A DNA stretch of 64,000 nt from a bacterium BMS3Bbin05. GTDB lineage: Bacteria > Nitrospirota > Thermodesulfovibrionia > Thermodesulfovibrionales > BMS3Bbin05. Position numbers and translations under genes: made by a program. Below are positions 53,093 to 61,763 of this stretch, one piece after another. The notes under the pieces were generated by a model. It ran no database searches, had not been told where the DNA came from, and worked only from the letters and a program-made list of their open reading frames with translations. Position 1 is the first letter of the stretch; every line of letters begins with the position of its first letter. The DNA lies in contig BDTO01000067.1 in the NCBI GenBank assembly GCA_002897855.1, positions 1-64,000 of the forward strand, read 5' to 3'.

Positions 53093-53235
53093 AGAGTCTG
53101 TGTATAAAGTCAGTCTCTCTATCTGTCATTTCCCGACGTAGTCGGGGAATCTATTCTTTTCAATAAGTTCCGGATGCCCGATTACAGGCTTCGGGCATGA
53201 CAAAAGCAAGAAATGGCAATTTATACACAGACTCT
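53093..53235. repeat. MITE-like element family F copy 2
   Basis: Perfect 16-bp inverted repeat AGAGTCTGTGTATAAA ... TTTATACACAGACTCT. Confidence 0.9.
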
Positions 53236-53274
53236 AAATAAGAACTTTATAATTATTGCCGATCGGAGGTATAC

Positions 53275-54471
53275 ATGAAATACATCATCGCAGGCAATGG
53301 TGTGGCAGGCACAACCGCTGCTGAACATATCAGAAAAAATGACCCCGACGGCAGTATAACGGTTGTCTCTGACGAAGCCATTCCATTTTACAGCCGCATC
53401 AGGCTCATCGATTTTCTCGCAGGTGATTTAACCGCTGAGGATTTAATTATACGGGATAAAGAGTGGTACAGAGAAAACAGGATTGATCTCATGCTCGGCA
53501 CAAGGGTAGAAAGCATTGATACGGGGGAAAAAGAGGTAGCCCTGTCAAATTATAAAAAATTAGTATATGACAGGTTACTGCTTGCTTCAGGTGGTATAGC
53601 GTTTGTGCCCCCTGCCATGGGCGCACAAAAAAAAGGTGTATTTACCCTGAGGACGATCGATGACGCCCGGAATATCGTTGAACATGTCGGGAATGGAAAT
53701 AAGAGGGCAGTCCTGATAGGTGGAGGTGTGCTCGGTCTGGAAGCCGGAAACAGCCTTCTGAAGGCAGGATGTTCGGTAACAGTCGTTGAATTCTTTCCGA
53801 GGCTTCTCCCAAGACAGATGGACTCAGAGGGGGCGGAGATACTCAGGGCGCAGATGGAAAAGAAAGGGTTTTCGTTTCATCTTGGAGTATCGACGGAGGA
53901 AATAACCGGCCGGGAAAGCGTTGACGGCATAATGCTCAACAACGGTATACGCATTGATTGCGACATGGTGTTAATCTCGGCAGGGGTCAGACCGAATACT
54001 CTTCTTGCCGGTGAACTGAATCTGACAGCAGCTAAGGGATTGACAGTAAATGACAGGATGGAAACAGGTATCAGTGATGTATATGCAGCTGGAGACCTGG
54101 CACGGCACCGTGGCGTTTTCTACGGCATATGGCCTGCAGCGGAAAAACAGGGTGAGGTCGCAGGTATCAATATGGCCGGGGGAAATGCAGTTTACAAAGG
54201 CACAACAATATCCAATATCCTGAAAGTGGCCGGTGTCAAATTTGCAGCGGCCGGCGATATCGACCCGGACGGCAAACATGAAGCAATTGTTCTAAAGGAC
54301 AGCAACAGTTTTATTTATAAGAAACTTGTAATCGATGAAAGTAAAATAATAGGGGCAATCCTGTATGGGGACCTGAAGGATATGATGAAGATATTCAGGA
54401 CCATCGAAGATAAAAAGAATATTGAAAATATAAGACATCAGCTTGAGAAATGGAATCTGCAATACCTCTGA
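53275..54471 (+). CDS. NAD(P)/FAD-dependent oxidoreductase (NADH:rubredoxin/nitrite reductase-like)
   Basis: YIIAGNGVAGTTAAEHIRKNDP, VLIGGGVLGLEAGNSLLKAG, VYAAGDLARHRG. Confidence 0.9.
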   Translation: MKYIIAGNGVAGTTAAEHIRKNDPDGSITVVSDEAIPFYSRIRLIDFLAGDLTAEDLIIRDKEWYRENRIDLMLGTRVESIDTGEKEVALSNYKKLVYDRLLLASGGIAFVPPAMGAQKKGVFTLRTIDDARNIVEHVGNGNKRAVLIGGGVLGLEAGNSLLKAGCSVTVVEFFPRLLPRQMDSEGAEILRAQMEKKGFSFHLGVSTEEITGRESVDGIMLNNGIRIDCDMVLISAGVRPNTLLAGELNLTAAKGLTVNDRMETGISDVYAAGDLARHRGVFYGIWPAAEKQGEVAGINMAGGNAVYKGTTISNILKVAGVKFAAAGDIDPDGKHEAIVLKDSNSFIYKKLVIDESKIIGAILYGDLKDMMKIFRTIEDKKNIENIRHQLEKWNLQYL

Positions 54472-54969
54472 ATACCCGAAGAGTTTCTTGACATAGTAAA
54501 CAAATATGGTGAAGTCACCGGATCTGCATCAAGGGATGACATACACCATAATAACAATCTTCTCCACAGTGTAGTCCACCTTCTCGTGTTCAATTCAGAA
54601 GGACGGCTTCTCCTCCAGAAACGCTCGATGTCAAAGGACATCGCTCCCGGCAAATGGGACACTTCCGTCGGCGGACATATATCACAGGGAGAAGACATTT
54701 ATACGGCATTAGGACGGGAAACAAAAGAGGAGCTATCCCTCACCGGGTACGATGCGGGATTTCTTTACTCCTACATACACACAGATGAGAGGGAATCTGA
54801 ACTGGTCTACTCCTTCAGGTGTATTTATGACGGAAAGATAGAGTTTGACCCAACCGAAATCTCGGAGGTCAGGTTCTGGGATATGCAGAAAATCACTGAG
54901 ATCATTGATACCGATATCTTCAGCGACAACTTCAGGGATGAATTCAGACGATATCTCGAATTTGCATGA
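54472..54969 (+). CDS. NUDIX hydrolase (isopentenyl-isomerase-like), start codon unclear
   Basis: IPEEFLDIVNKYGEVTGSASRDDIHHNNNLLHSVVHLLVFNSEGRLLLQKRS...GKWDTSVGGHISQGEDIYTALGRETKEELSL; ORF track start is GTG at 54586. Confidence 0.8.
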   Translation: MPEEFLDIVNKYGEVTGSASRDDIHHNNNLLHSVVHLLVFNSEGRLLLQKRSMSKDIAPGKWDTSVGGHISQGEDIYTALGRETKEELSLTGYDAGFLYSYIHTDERESELVYSFRCIYDGKIEFDPTEISEVRFWDMQKITEIIDTDIFSDNFRDEFRRYLEFA

Positions 54970-55095
54970 TGAAACATACATGCCCCGGCACATGCCGGGA
55001 CACAAGGGAGAATAAAGACACCCACCATAGTCCCCCCTGGCAAGGGGGGGAATTAAAGGGGGTGGAGGATTTTCAGGTGAAAAAACCGAACAAAG

Positions 55096-56616
55096 CTATT
55101 TCTGATGCATGAGATTATGAACCATCCCGGTAACACTTCGGAAATCGATTTTACCGCTTCCCATCTTCGGCAGCTCTTCTATTATTACGAACTTCTTTGG
55201 CAATGCAATATTCGGAAGCTGCTTTCCCATCTTTTTAAGAATATTTTTTTCATCCACACCGGCGGTAACGGCAGCGACTATCTTCCCACCTTTGAGCGGG
55301 TCGGGCACCTCCACAATGCAGCATGCGATACCGGAAGGCAGTACACTCTCCAGGACATCCTCCACCCTCACCAGTGAGACCATTTCTCCACCGATCTTTA
55401 CGAACCTCTTCAGTCTACCGGCATGCCACAAATAACCATCCTCATCCAGATATCCCATATCTCCGGTATCATACCAACCGTGCCTGACCCTCATAGAGGT
55501 CTCCTCGAGGTCGTCCAGATAGCCCTTCATAACAAGGTCGCCCTTTACCAGAATCCTGCCTGTCTCTCCAATCTCACAGTTTTCACCGGTCTCATAATTC
55601 TCGATCCTGACTTCAACCCCTGGCAGAACCTTTCCAATGCTGCCGGGTCTGTTATATTCATGTGAGTTGGCCGATATGACCGGGGATGTCTCGGTAGTTC
55701 CATAACCTTCCAGAAGCGTAATTCCATGTTTTTCATTATACCCCTTTCTAAGCGTATCGGGGCATTTGTCCGCACCGCTCACGATCAGGCGCAGACTTTC
55801 AAAATCGCCGGGGGCCGATTTGCTAAGATATCCCCAGAGAAAACTGGGTGTGCCTGCAATTACAGTCGGCCTTTCCTCGCGGGCAATAGTACAGACCTTG
55901 GCAAAATCGAGCGGATTTGCATACAGGATATCAGTCATACCATAACACAGAGGAGTCCAGAGGTTGACGTTAAAACCGAATACATGAAAGAACGGCAGAA
56001 TTCCGAACATCCTGTCCTTAGCAGACAAGCCGACGAACCTGCCGAAACTCATGATGTTAGACAAGATATTGCGGTGGGTCAGTTGCACTGCCCTGGGTTC
56101 TTTTTCACTCCCGCTCGTAAAGAGTATTACAGCTGTTTCATCATCGTTTCCCCGGTGAACAAATCTCCGGACCAGCGCAGCAGGAAGTTGTGCTATTGAT
56201 GCAGCCCTCAATTTCTCTACCGTCGAGATTCCCTCCATTATATCTTCAATGAATATCATGCCGTCAATTACAGGACAATTAATCTTTTCAAGAAATGTTC
56301 TGGAGGTAATAACAGTCTTAAAGCCGCATTTTTCCTGCGCAAATTCTGCATTCTTTTCAGCTCCGGTAGAATAATTGATCATAACCGGCGTCCTGCCACT
56401 CATAAGAAGACCCACAACAGTAAAAGCTGCACCTGCAGATGTGGGGATCATGATCCCAATAAATCCCTCTTCAAACTTTCTGAATTTGCGGGCAAGAATA
56501 AGGGTAGCTATGAGTGCCCTGCCATATGTAATTTTCCTGTCTGTGCTGCGGTCAATGAAGGCGAGCTTTTTCCTGTTCTCTTTTGCAATTTCAATAAATC
56601 TTTTATGTAATGTCAT
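55096..56616 (-). CDS. AMP-binding acyl-CoA/ACP synthetase
   Basis: AVILFTSGSEKEPRAVQLTHRNI, GYGTTETSPVIS, GWYDTGDMGYLDEDGYL; probable start MTLHKRF. Confidence 0.88.
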   Translation of the reverse strand: MTLHKRFIEIAKENRKKLAFIDRSTDRKITYGRALIATLILARKFRKFEEGFIGIMIPTSAGAAFTVVGLLMSGRTPVMINYSTGAEKNAEFAQEKCGFKTVITSRTFLEKINCPVIDGMIFIEDIMEGISTVEKLRAASIAQLPAALVRRFVHRGNDDETAVILFTSGSEKEPRAVQLTHRNILSNIMSFGRFVGLSAKDRMFGILPFFHVFGFNVNLWTPLCYGMTDILYANPLDFAKVCTIAREERPTVIAGTPSFLWGYLSKSAPGDFESLRLIVSGADKCPDTLRKGYNEKHGITLLEGYGTTETSPVISANSHEYNRPGSIGKVLPGVEVRIENYETGENCEIGETGRILVKGDLVMKGYLDDLEETSMRVRHGWYDTGDMGYLDEDGYLWHAGRLKRFVKIGGEMVSLVRVEDVLESVLPSGIACCIVEVPDPLKGGKIVAAVTAGVDEKNILKKMGKQLPNIALPKKFVIIEELPKMGSGKIDFRSVTGMVHNLMHQK

Positions 56617-56624
56617 ATCTATAC

Positions 56625-56784
56625 ACGGACTGTTGCCGAAACCATAAATTGTCATCCCTGAACCATGTGTCCCGAAAACTCCCGGGATATTGTTTCAGTG
56701 TCTCGTACCTCATTATTCTTATTAGATTCTGAATCAAGTTCAGAATGACAGTAAGGGCATTTTCACATTTGGGCAATAGCCCGT
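56625..56784. repeat. MITE-like palindromic element, family A copy 2 (inverted relative to copy 1)
   Basis: ACGGACTGTTGCC ... GGGCAATAGCCCGT; internal body matches 5955-6132 in reverse complement. Confidence 0.8.
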
Positions 56785-56861
56785 ACACACTATTGTCCAA
56801 CAATATATATCTGCATTCCGCTGAACCGAAAGGCCCGTACCCATTCAACATTCTATTCAAT

Positions 56862-57004
56862 ATTGATCTTCCCGGCGGCTCCGCCTGTCTGCGTGCGGCA
56901 CGCACAGGCAGGCCGCCGGTAATCTAATGCAGGGAATTTTGCATTATTATATTCGCTCCCCGATAAAAGACTCGGGACAGGCACATCCGCTCGCTATACA
57001 TTTA
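56862..57004. repeat. Dispersed repeat family G copy 2
   Basis: attgatcttcccggcggctccgcctgtctgcgtgcggcacgcacaggcaggccgccggtaatctaatgcaggga...gctcgctatacattta. Confidence 0.85.
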
Positions 57005-57698
57005 ACGCAGGTTTAACATCCTTGTGAAAATCCAGTGTAGAGAAGTAATCACCGATTGCAGACCTGTATTCCCCTATCGCCTTCATAGCCTCCCTGGCGA
57101 GATTAAACCTCATCTCCAGAGTAATATTCCCCTTATTCTCCTTCACTGAACTGATGAAGCCGGGATACTGGGAGGGTGATGTGAGCACAGCGATACTGTG
57201 CCAGTTCTTGGCCGACGCCATTGTCATTGCCGGACCGCCGATATCGATATTTACCCTCGCAATCTCCGGTGTTGCATCTTCCTTTGCTATAACTGATGTG
57301 AAGGGATAGAGGTTACCTGCAAAGACATCAAAATATACTCCGGGGCCCTTCCCCATAACGGATAGTGTCCTGTACAGGTATTCCTCGTGGGCAGGATTCC
57401 CTCTTTCACCAAGAAGACCTGCATGAATCTTGGGGTGAAGGGTTTTGACAAGTCCGCCTTCCATCTCGGGCGCGCCGGTATATTCTTCAACAGACATATA
57501 GTTCTCTGAGGTATTCACACCAAGTATTTCCATTATCTTCCTGCCTGTACCACCTGTGGAATAAAACTTTACGTCCGGATTAACTTTCAGTAACCCTTTC
57601 ACAAGCCCTTCAAGACCATCTTTATTATAGACGCTCACAAGGACGTGGGACGGCCTGATCAGGTCAACTATGCTATAGATATTCTCTCTGATGCTCAT
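56994..57698 (-). CDS. Stand-alone IMP cyclohydrolase (MGS-like domain), no AICARFT domain
   Basis: ALVSVYNKDGL.., FYSTGGTGRKI, GAPEMEGGLVKTLHPKIHAGLL, FAGNLYPF, NIDIGGPAMTMASAKN; 234 aa; RBS GGAGGAGG before MSIREN. Confidence 0.88.
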   Translation of the reverse strand: MSIRENIYSIVDLIRPSHVLVSVYNKDGLEGLVKGLLKVNPDVKFYSTGGTGRKIMEILGVNTSENYMSVEEYTGAPEMEGGLVKTLHPKIHAGLLGERGNPAHEEYLYRTLSVMGKGPGVYFDVFAGNLYPFTSVIAKEDATPEIARVNIDIGGPAMTMASAKNWHSIAVLTSPSQYPGFISSVKENKGNITLEMRFNLAREAMKAIGEYRSAIGDYFSTLDFHKDVKPALNV

Positions 57699-57720
57699 TT
57701 CCTCCTCCGGTATGCAGTTT

Positions 57721-57834
57721 ATTGATCTTCCCTGTGGCCCTGCCACCGGTAATCTAATGCAGGGAAGATTTTATTATTATATTCGCTCCCCGATAAAAGA
57801 CCCGGGACAGGCACATCCGCTCGCTATCCATTTA
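57721..57834. repeat. Dispersed repeat family G copy 3 (lacks the central hairpin)
   Basis: attgatcttccctgtggccctgccaccggtaatctaatgcaggga...gctcgctatccattta. Confidence 0.85.
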
Positions 57835-58221
57835 AATTGGTAAAGACCCCCCGATACTTTTCCCCTCTTTGGCAAAGAGGGGTTAGGGGAGATTTTTTTA
57901 ATTACAATTGATTCCATATCGCTCATGTTTTTCCCTGATTCAAATCCCCCCTTAAGCCCCCCCTTTTCTAAAGGGGGGGTAAATATTATCGATCCACCCC
58001 GCGATAAGGCCACGAGGAATAGGCTCGCTATCTATCTTAGAGTAACATATAATAATACACACAGAAGAGTTTTATCCATGTTATTTCCGGCAATAACATG
58101 ACAAAACCATTGCATTATCCGTCATTTCCACTTCCTAATAGCGCCAGATTATGATATCATATTAAAAGTAAGGGATAATCAGGACACTATATTATAAGCG
58201 CTATTTCATGATGGAGGGAAT

Positions 58222-58584
58222 ATGGCGGATGACGCAAGGAAGTATCCAAGATACCAATTGATCGCCACAGCTGTCATAAGAACAGAAAATGACTATCGCA
58301 AACGTATATCATCACTCATCGAAAATATTTCGCTGAACGGCATCGGACTCCGCACATACAGGCATATTGATTCCGGCACCGAGACATCAGTTGAATTAAT
58401 ATTCATGACAAGGCGCGGGATGAAGGCAATAGCCAATGTAAAAGGCAGGGTAGCCTGGATTTCACAAAAAAATGATTTTTTCAGCCTTGGAATTTCCCTT
58501 GATGAAGAAGTGAGCCGGGAGAAACACCCCATCCTTTACGAATACTACTCCAAGGGTGTTACCAGGTATATCTGGAACAAGTAA
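58222..58584 (+). CDS. PilZ domain protein
   Basis: RKYPRYQLIATAVIRTE.....LIENISLNGIGLRTYRHIDSGTETSVELIF. Confidence 0.85.
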   Translation: MADDARKYPRYQLIATAVIRTENDYRKRISSLIENISLNGIGLRTYRHIDSGTETSVELIFMTRRGMKAIANVKGRVAWISQKNDFFSLGISLDEEVSREKHPILYEYYSKGVTRYIWNK

Positions 58585-58616
58585 ACCCATGGAACCTATC
58601 ATTATACAGGCGATAT

Positions 58617-59231
58617 TCAATCCACCAATTTCTTATTTATCAGATTGGCAATTGCCTGTATTTCATTACTTGTATATTTAATCCTGACTTTCGATCTTTT
58701 TTCTTCAATCATGTTATCCAGGACAGAGAGAACGCCGAGTATCTGTTCAGCAGAAAGTCCGGTTTTCCTGATTGTCTTTTTAATGCCCGACTCCTTATAC
58801 ATGGATTCAAGCAATCCCTCTACATCATCAAGAGTCAGCCTCAGTTTAAATGCCTTGAGAGCAGGTGTCCCGATATACAAACATTTATCAATCACAGACA
58901 GGGTAAACTTCCATGAATCAACTTCTTTTATCAAAATCTCATCGGAATGTCTGCCGGCTTTCTTTACATTAATTTTGTCATTCGCTTCCGGTTCCAATTT
59001 TCCGCCTTCTTTCCTCGAACCTTTTGCCCGATTTTCCAGAACATGTTCCGACGTCCCATCAGAAATATCTTTCACAAAAACATCGTTCTCCGTATCGAAA
59101 TCCGAGGTCTGCTTCAAACCCTGTTCGTCGGCCTGATGGCCGCATATGCAGACCAGCACATCCTCATCATTTTCGCTCCCGCAAACCGGACACCTCCACC
59201 GCATAATTTTCCCTCCTGTTTCATTTTCCAT
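58617..59231 (-). CDS. Zinc-ribbon protein of unknown function
   Basis: N-terminal MRWRCPVCGSENDEDVLVCICGHQ; rest not recognised. Confidence 0.6.
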   Translation of the reverse strand: MENETGGKIMRWRCPVCGSENDEDVLVCICGHQADEQGLKQTSDFDTENDVFVKDISDGTSEHVLENRAKGSRKEGGKLEPEANDKINVKKAGRHSDEILIKEVDSWKFTLSVIDKCLYIGTPALKAFKLRLTLDDVEGLLESMYKESGIKKTIRKTGLSAEQILGVLSVLDNMIEEKRSKVRIKYTSNEIQAIANLINKKLVD

Positions 59232-59270
59232 ATAGAATAAACATATATTTTCTTATATTATATCACCTTA

Positions 59271-59393
59271 TTACAGCCATACAAATGGAGATCCGATTAA
59301 CGCCAGTTCAGTCAGTCCATACAAGCACATCATCAGTACAATCATAACAGCGGCATCCTGGTCGAGTTCATTATTTCTTGAATCATCCTTCAT
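59271..59393 (-). CDS. Possible 40-aa single-TM peptide
   Basis: MKDDSRNNELDQDAAVMIVLMMCLYGLTELALIGSPFVWL*; no clear SD site. Confidence 0.3.
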   Translation of the reverse strand: MKDDSRNNELDQDAAVMIVLMMCLYGLTELALIGSPFVWL

Positions 59394-59622
59394 GGTTATT
59401 ATTTATAATATTGACACATGTACAGCAACAATGCAAGCCGCATTATCAAAAGAGCTCATGGACAGAAAGACAGTTCGTCTCTGATGCGGATTATATTAAT
59501 TGACTACATGAATACATTTTATTTAAAATCATCTAACAGGCTTTACCGCCACACTATCCACGATGCATTGGTTAACCTTCCGGGTTACGACTGTGGAAAT
59601 ATTTCAGGCAAGAGGTAAAAAT

Positions 59623-61116
59623 ATGTCAGAAGAAATAATGAAAAGCCATACTCCGTCATCGCAGTTCGACACCGGGCAGGATGGTGACAAAGAGAGCTTT
59701 GCTGAACTTTTTGAAAAGAACGGCAGACTTCCCGAAAGATTAAAACCGGGGCAAAAGATCAGTGCAAAGATTATAAGTCTTTCCGGAGATGTCGCATTTC
59801 TTGACCTGGGCGGCAAAAGCGAAGGTATAATTGATCTGGATGAATTCAGGGATGAAGACGGCAAGATCTCCGTAAGCGAAGGCCAGGAGATAGAAGCCTT
59901 TTTTGTCAGCAGCAAAGATGGTCTGATGAAGATGACCACACTCCTTCGCGGCAACCCCATTGCTTCTCTCAATGCTATAGAAAGCGCTCATAAATCAGGA
60001 AATGCGCTGGAAGGCATTGTAGCCAGGAAAGTCAAGGGGGGGTATGAGGTAAAAATTCATGGAGTAAGGTCTTTCTGTCCCATGTCTCAGATTGACCTGA
60101 GGGTGCCCAATGATAGTACTTCGTACCTGAATAAATCATTTCATTTCAAAATCCTTGAATATAAAAAAGAAGGCCAAAACACTGTTGTCTCCAGGCGCGC
60201 CATTCTTGAAGAGGAAAGGCGCTCAAAGATAGAAAAGCTCAAAGAGACCATCGAGGAAGGGACGGATGTTTCCGGACGGATAAGCTCGATACACAATTTC
60301 GGTGTTTTTGTCGACCTTGATGGACTGGATGCCCTGATACCGGTAAGTGAACTATCATGGGGGAGGATCGACAATCCAGCTGATTTGTTTTCCGTTGGCC
60401 AGGATGTCACCGCAAAAGTAATATCGGCAGACTGGGGAAACGAACGCCTCTCTTTGAGCATAAAGGCTACTCAGCCTGACCCATGGTCTTCTTTGCAGGA
60501 TAAATATCCTGAAGGTACCAGGGTTCACGGAACCATTGTACGGCTCGTCCCTTTTGGTGCATTTGTAGCACTTGAACCGGGAATTGACGGCCTTATTCAT
60601 ATCTCGAACCTGGGCACGGGAAGAAGGATAAAGCACCCTAAAGAAATTGTCAGGGAAGGCCAGGCTATAGAGGCGTATGTTATATCTCTTGATCCGTCGA
60701 AGAGAAAGATTTCACTTTCGATACAACCTTCACCAGAAAAGGAAAAAATCAAGTATCCGGAAGAAGGTACAATCGTGGAGGGCACAGTGGAAAATGTTAT
60801 GCCGTATGGAATATTTCTCAAATTCACTGAAAAACTTACCGGCCTGATTCCCAGCGCTGAAATGTCCACACCGAGGGGGTCTGATCATGCCCGTATGTTC
60901 CCGGTCGGGTCTCTCATGAAGGCCGTTGTTATTGATGTAGATAAAAAAAGCGGCAGGGTACGGCTCAGCAGAAAGGCGGTAGAGGAGAAAGAGGTACGCA
61001 GTGATCTTGAAACTTACAAAAATAAAGTTAAAGAGGAACATAAATCATCTGATGGAATGGGAAGTCTTGGAAAACTTCTGAAGTCAAAAATGGAAGAGAA
61101 AAAAATAGCGTTCTGA
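59623..61116 (+). CDS. S1 RNA-binding domain protein (ribosomal protein S1-like)
   Basis: Repeated S1 motifs GVFVDLDGLDALIPVSELSW, GAFVALEPGIDGLIHISNL, GIFLKFTEKLTGLIPSAEM. Confidence 0.9.
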   Translation: MSEEIMKSHTPSSQFDTGQDGDKESFAELFEKNGRLPERLKPGQKISAKIISLSGDVAFLDLGGKSEGIIDLDEFRDEDGKISVSEGQEIEAFFVSSKDGLMKMTTLLRGNPIASLNAIESAHKSGNALEGIVARKVKGGYEVKIHGVRSFCPMSQIDLRVPNDSTSYLNKSFHFKILEYKKEGQNTVVSRRAILEEERRSKIEKLKETIEEGTDVSGRISSIHNFGVFVDLDGLDALIPVSELSWGRIDNPADLFSVGQDVTAKVISADWGNERLSLSIKATQPDPWSSLQDKYPEGTRVHGTIVRLVPFGAFVALEPGIDGLIHISNLGTGRRIKHPKEIVREGQAIEAYVISLDPSKRKISLSIQPSPEKEKIKYPEEGTIVEGTVENVMPYGIFLKFTEKLTGLIPSAEMSTPRGSDHARMFPVGSLMKAVVIDVDKKSGRVRLSRKAVEEKEVRSDLETYKNKVKEEHKSSDGMGSLGKLLKSKMEEKKIAF

Positions 61117-61322
61117 CCTATTTCAGGATTGGCAATCTTTTAATGTAATCTTATAAACCTGATTCAGGTCGAAATATTTTATTTCGGCTTCGGGAGATCA
61201 CGAAAATATCACATTGCGATCGCTTTTATTACATAATACTATCTTACGGGGCGTTCCTTACGGCTCCGGCAGTTCTCCCAACAAAGAAATTGTGATATCT
61301 TAATGTATAAAGCTATAATTAA

Positions 61323-61465
61323 AGTTTGGGTATAAATTGCCGTTTTTTATTTTTGTCATGCCCGAAGTCTGTAATCTGGCATTCAGAACTTATTGAAAAG
61401 AATAGATTCCGGCTTAAGGACTGCCGGAATGACAGGTAGAGGGACTGTCTTTATGGACTGACTCT
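61323..61465. repeat. MITE-like element family F copy 3
   Basis: Matches F2 in reverse complement; tandem with copy 4. Confidence 0.8.
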
Positions 61466-61469
61466 AATT

Positions 61470-61612
61470 AGTGTCTGTGTATAAATTGCCGTTTTTTGTT
61501 TTTGTCATGCTCGAAATCTGTAATCCGGCATCCGGAACTTATTGAAAAGAATAGATTCCCCGACTAAGTCGGGAAATGACGGATAGAGAGACTGACTTTA
61601 TGGACAGACTCT
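61470..61612. repeat. MITE-like element family F copy 4
   Basis: Reverse complement nearly identical to F2 (AGAGTCTGTCCATAAAGTCAGTCTCTCTATCCGTCATTTCCCGAC...). Confidence 0.85.
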
Positions 61613-61763
61613 AATTAGGGCACCAATTTTGCCTGCATGTCTTGTTATGCAAACAGTTCATTGTACTGTAGCCGGAGCCCCGTCCCGACAAAGTCGGGGC
61701 ATGCCGGGATAAAAATATTGTTTATGATACGGATTCAGTCTGATTGAATAATGTGCTGAAAAC

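Noticed and set aside
54469-54471. UGA before NUDIX as a second selenocysteine codon
   Set aside because: Genome uses Sec in FDH, but no clear SECIS-like hairpin follows and the upstream oxidoreductase ends naturally; kept only as an open option in the NUDIX finding.
55020-55075. Ccccct/ggggg-type hairpins (also 34030-34070, 57845-58000)
   Set aside because: Looks like fragments of common dispersed palindromes; too short and degenerate to define a family from this window.
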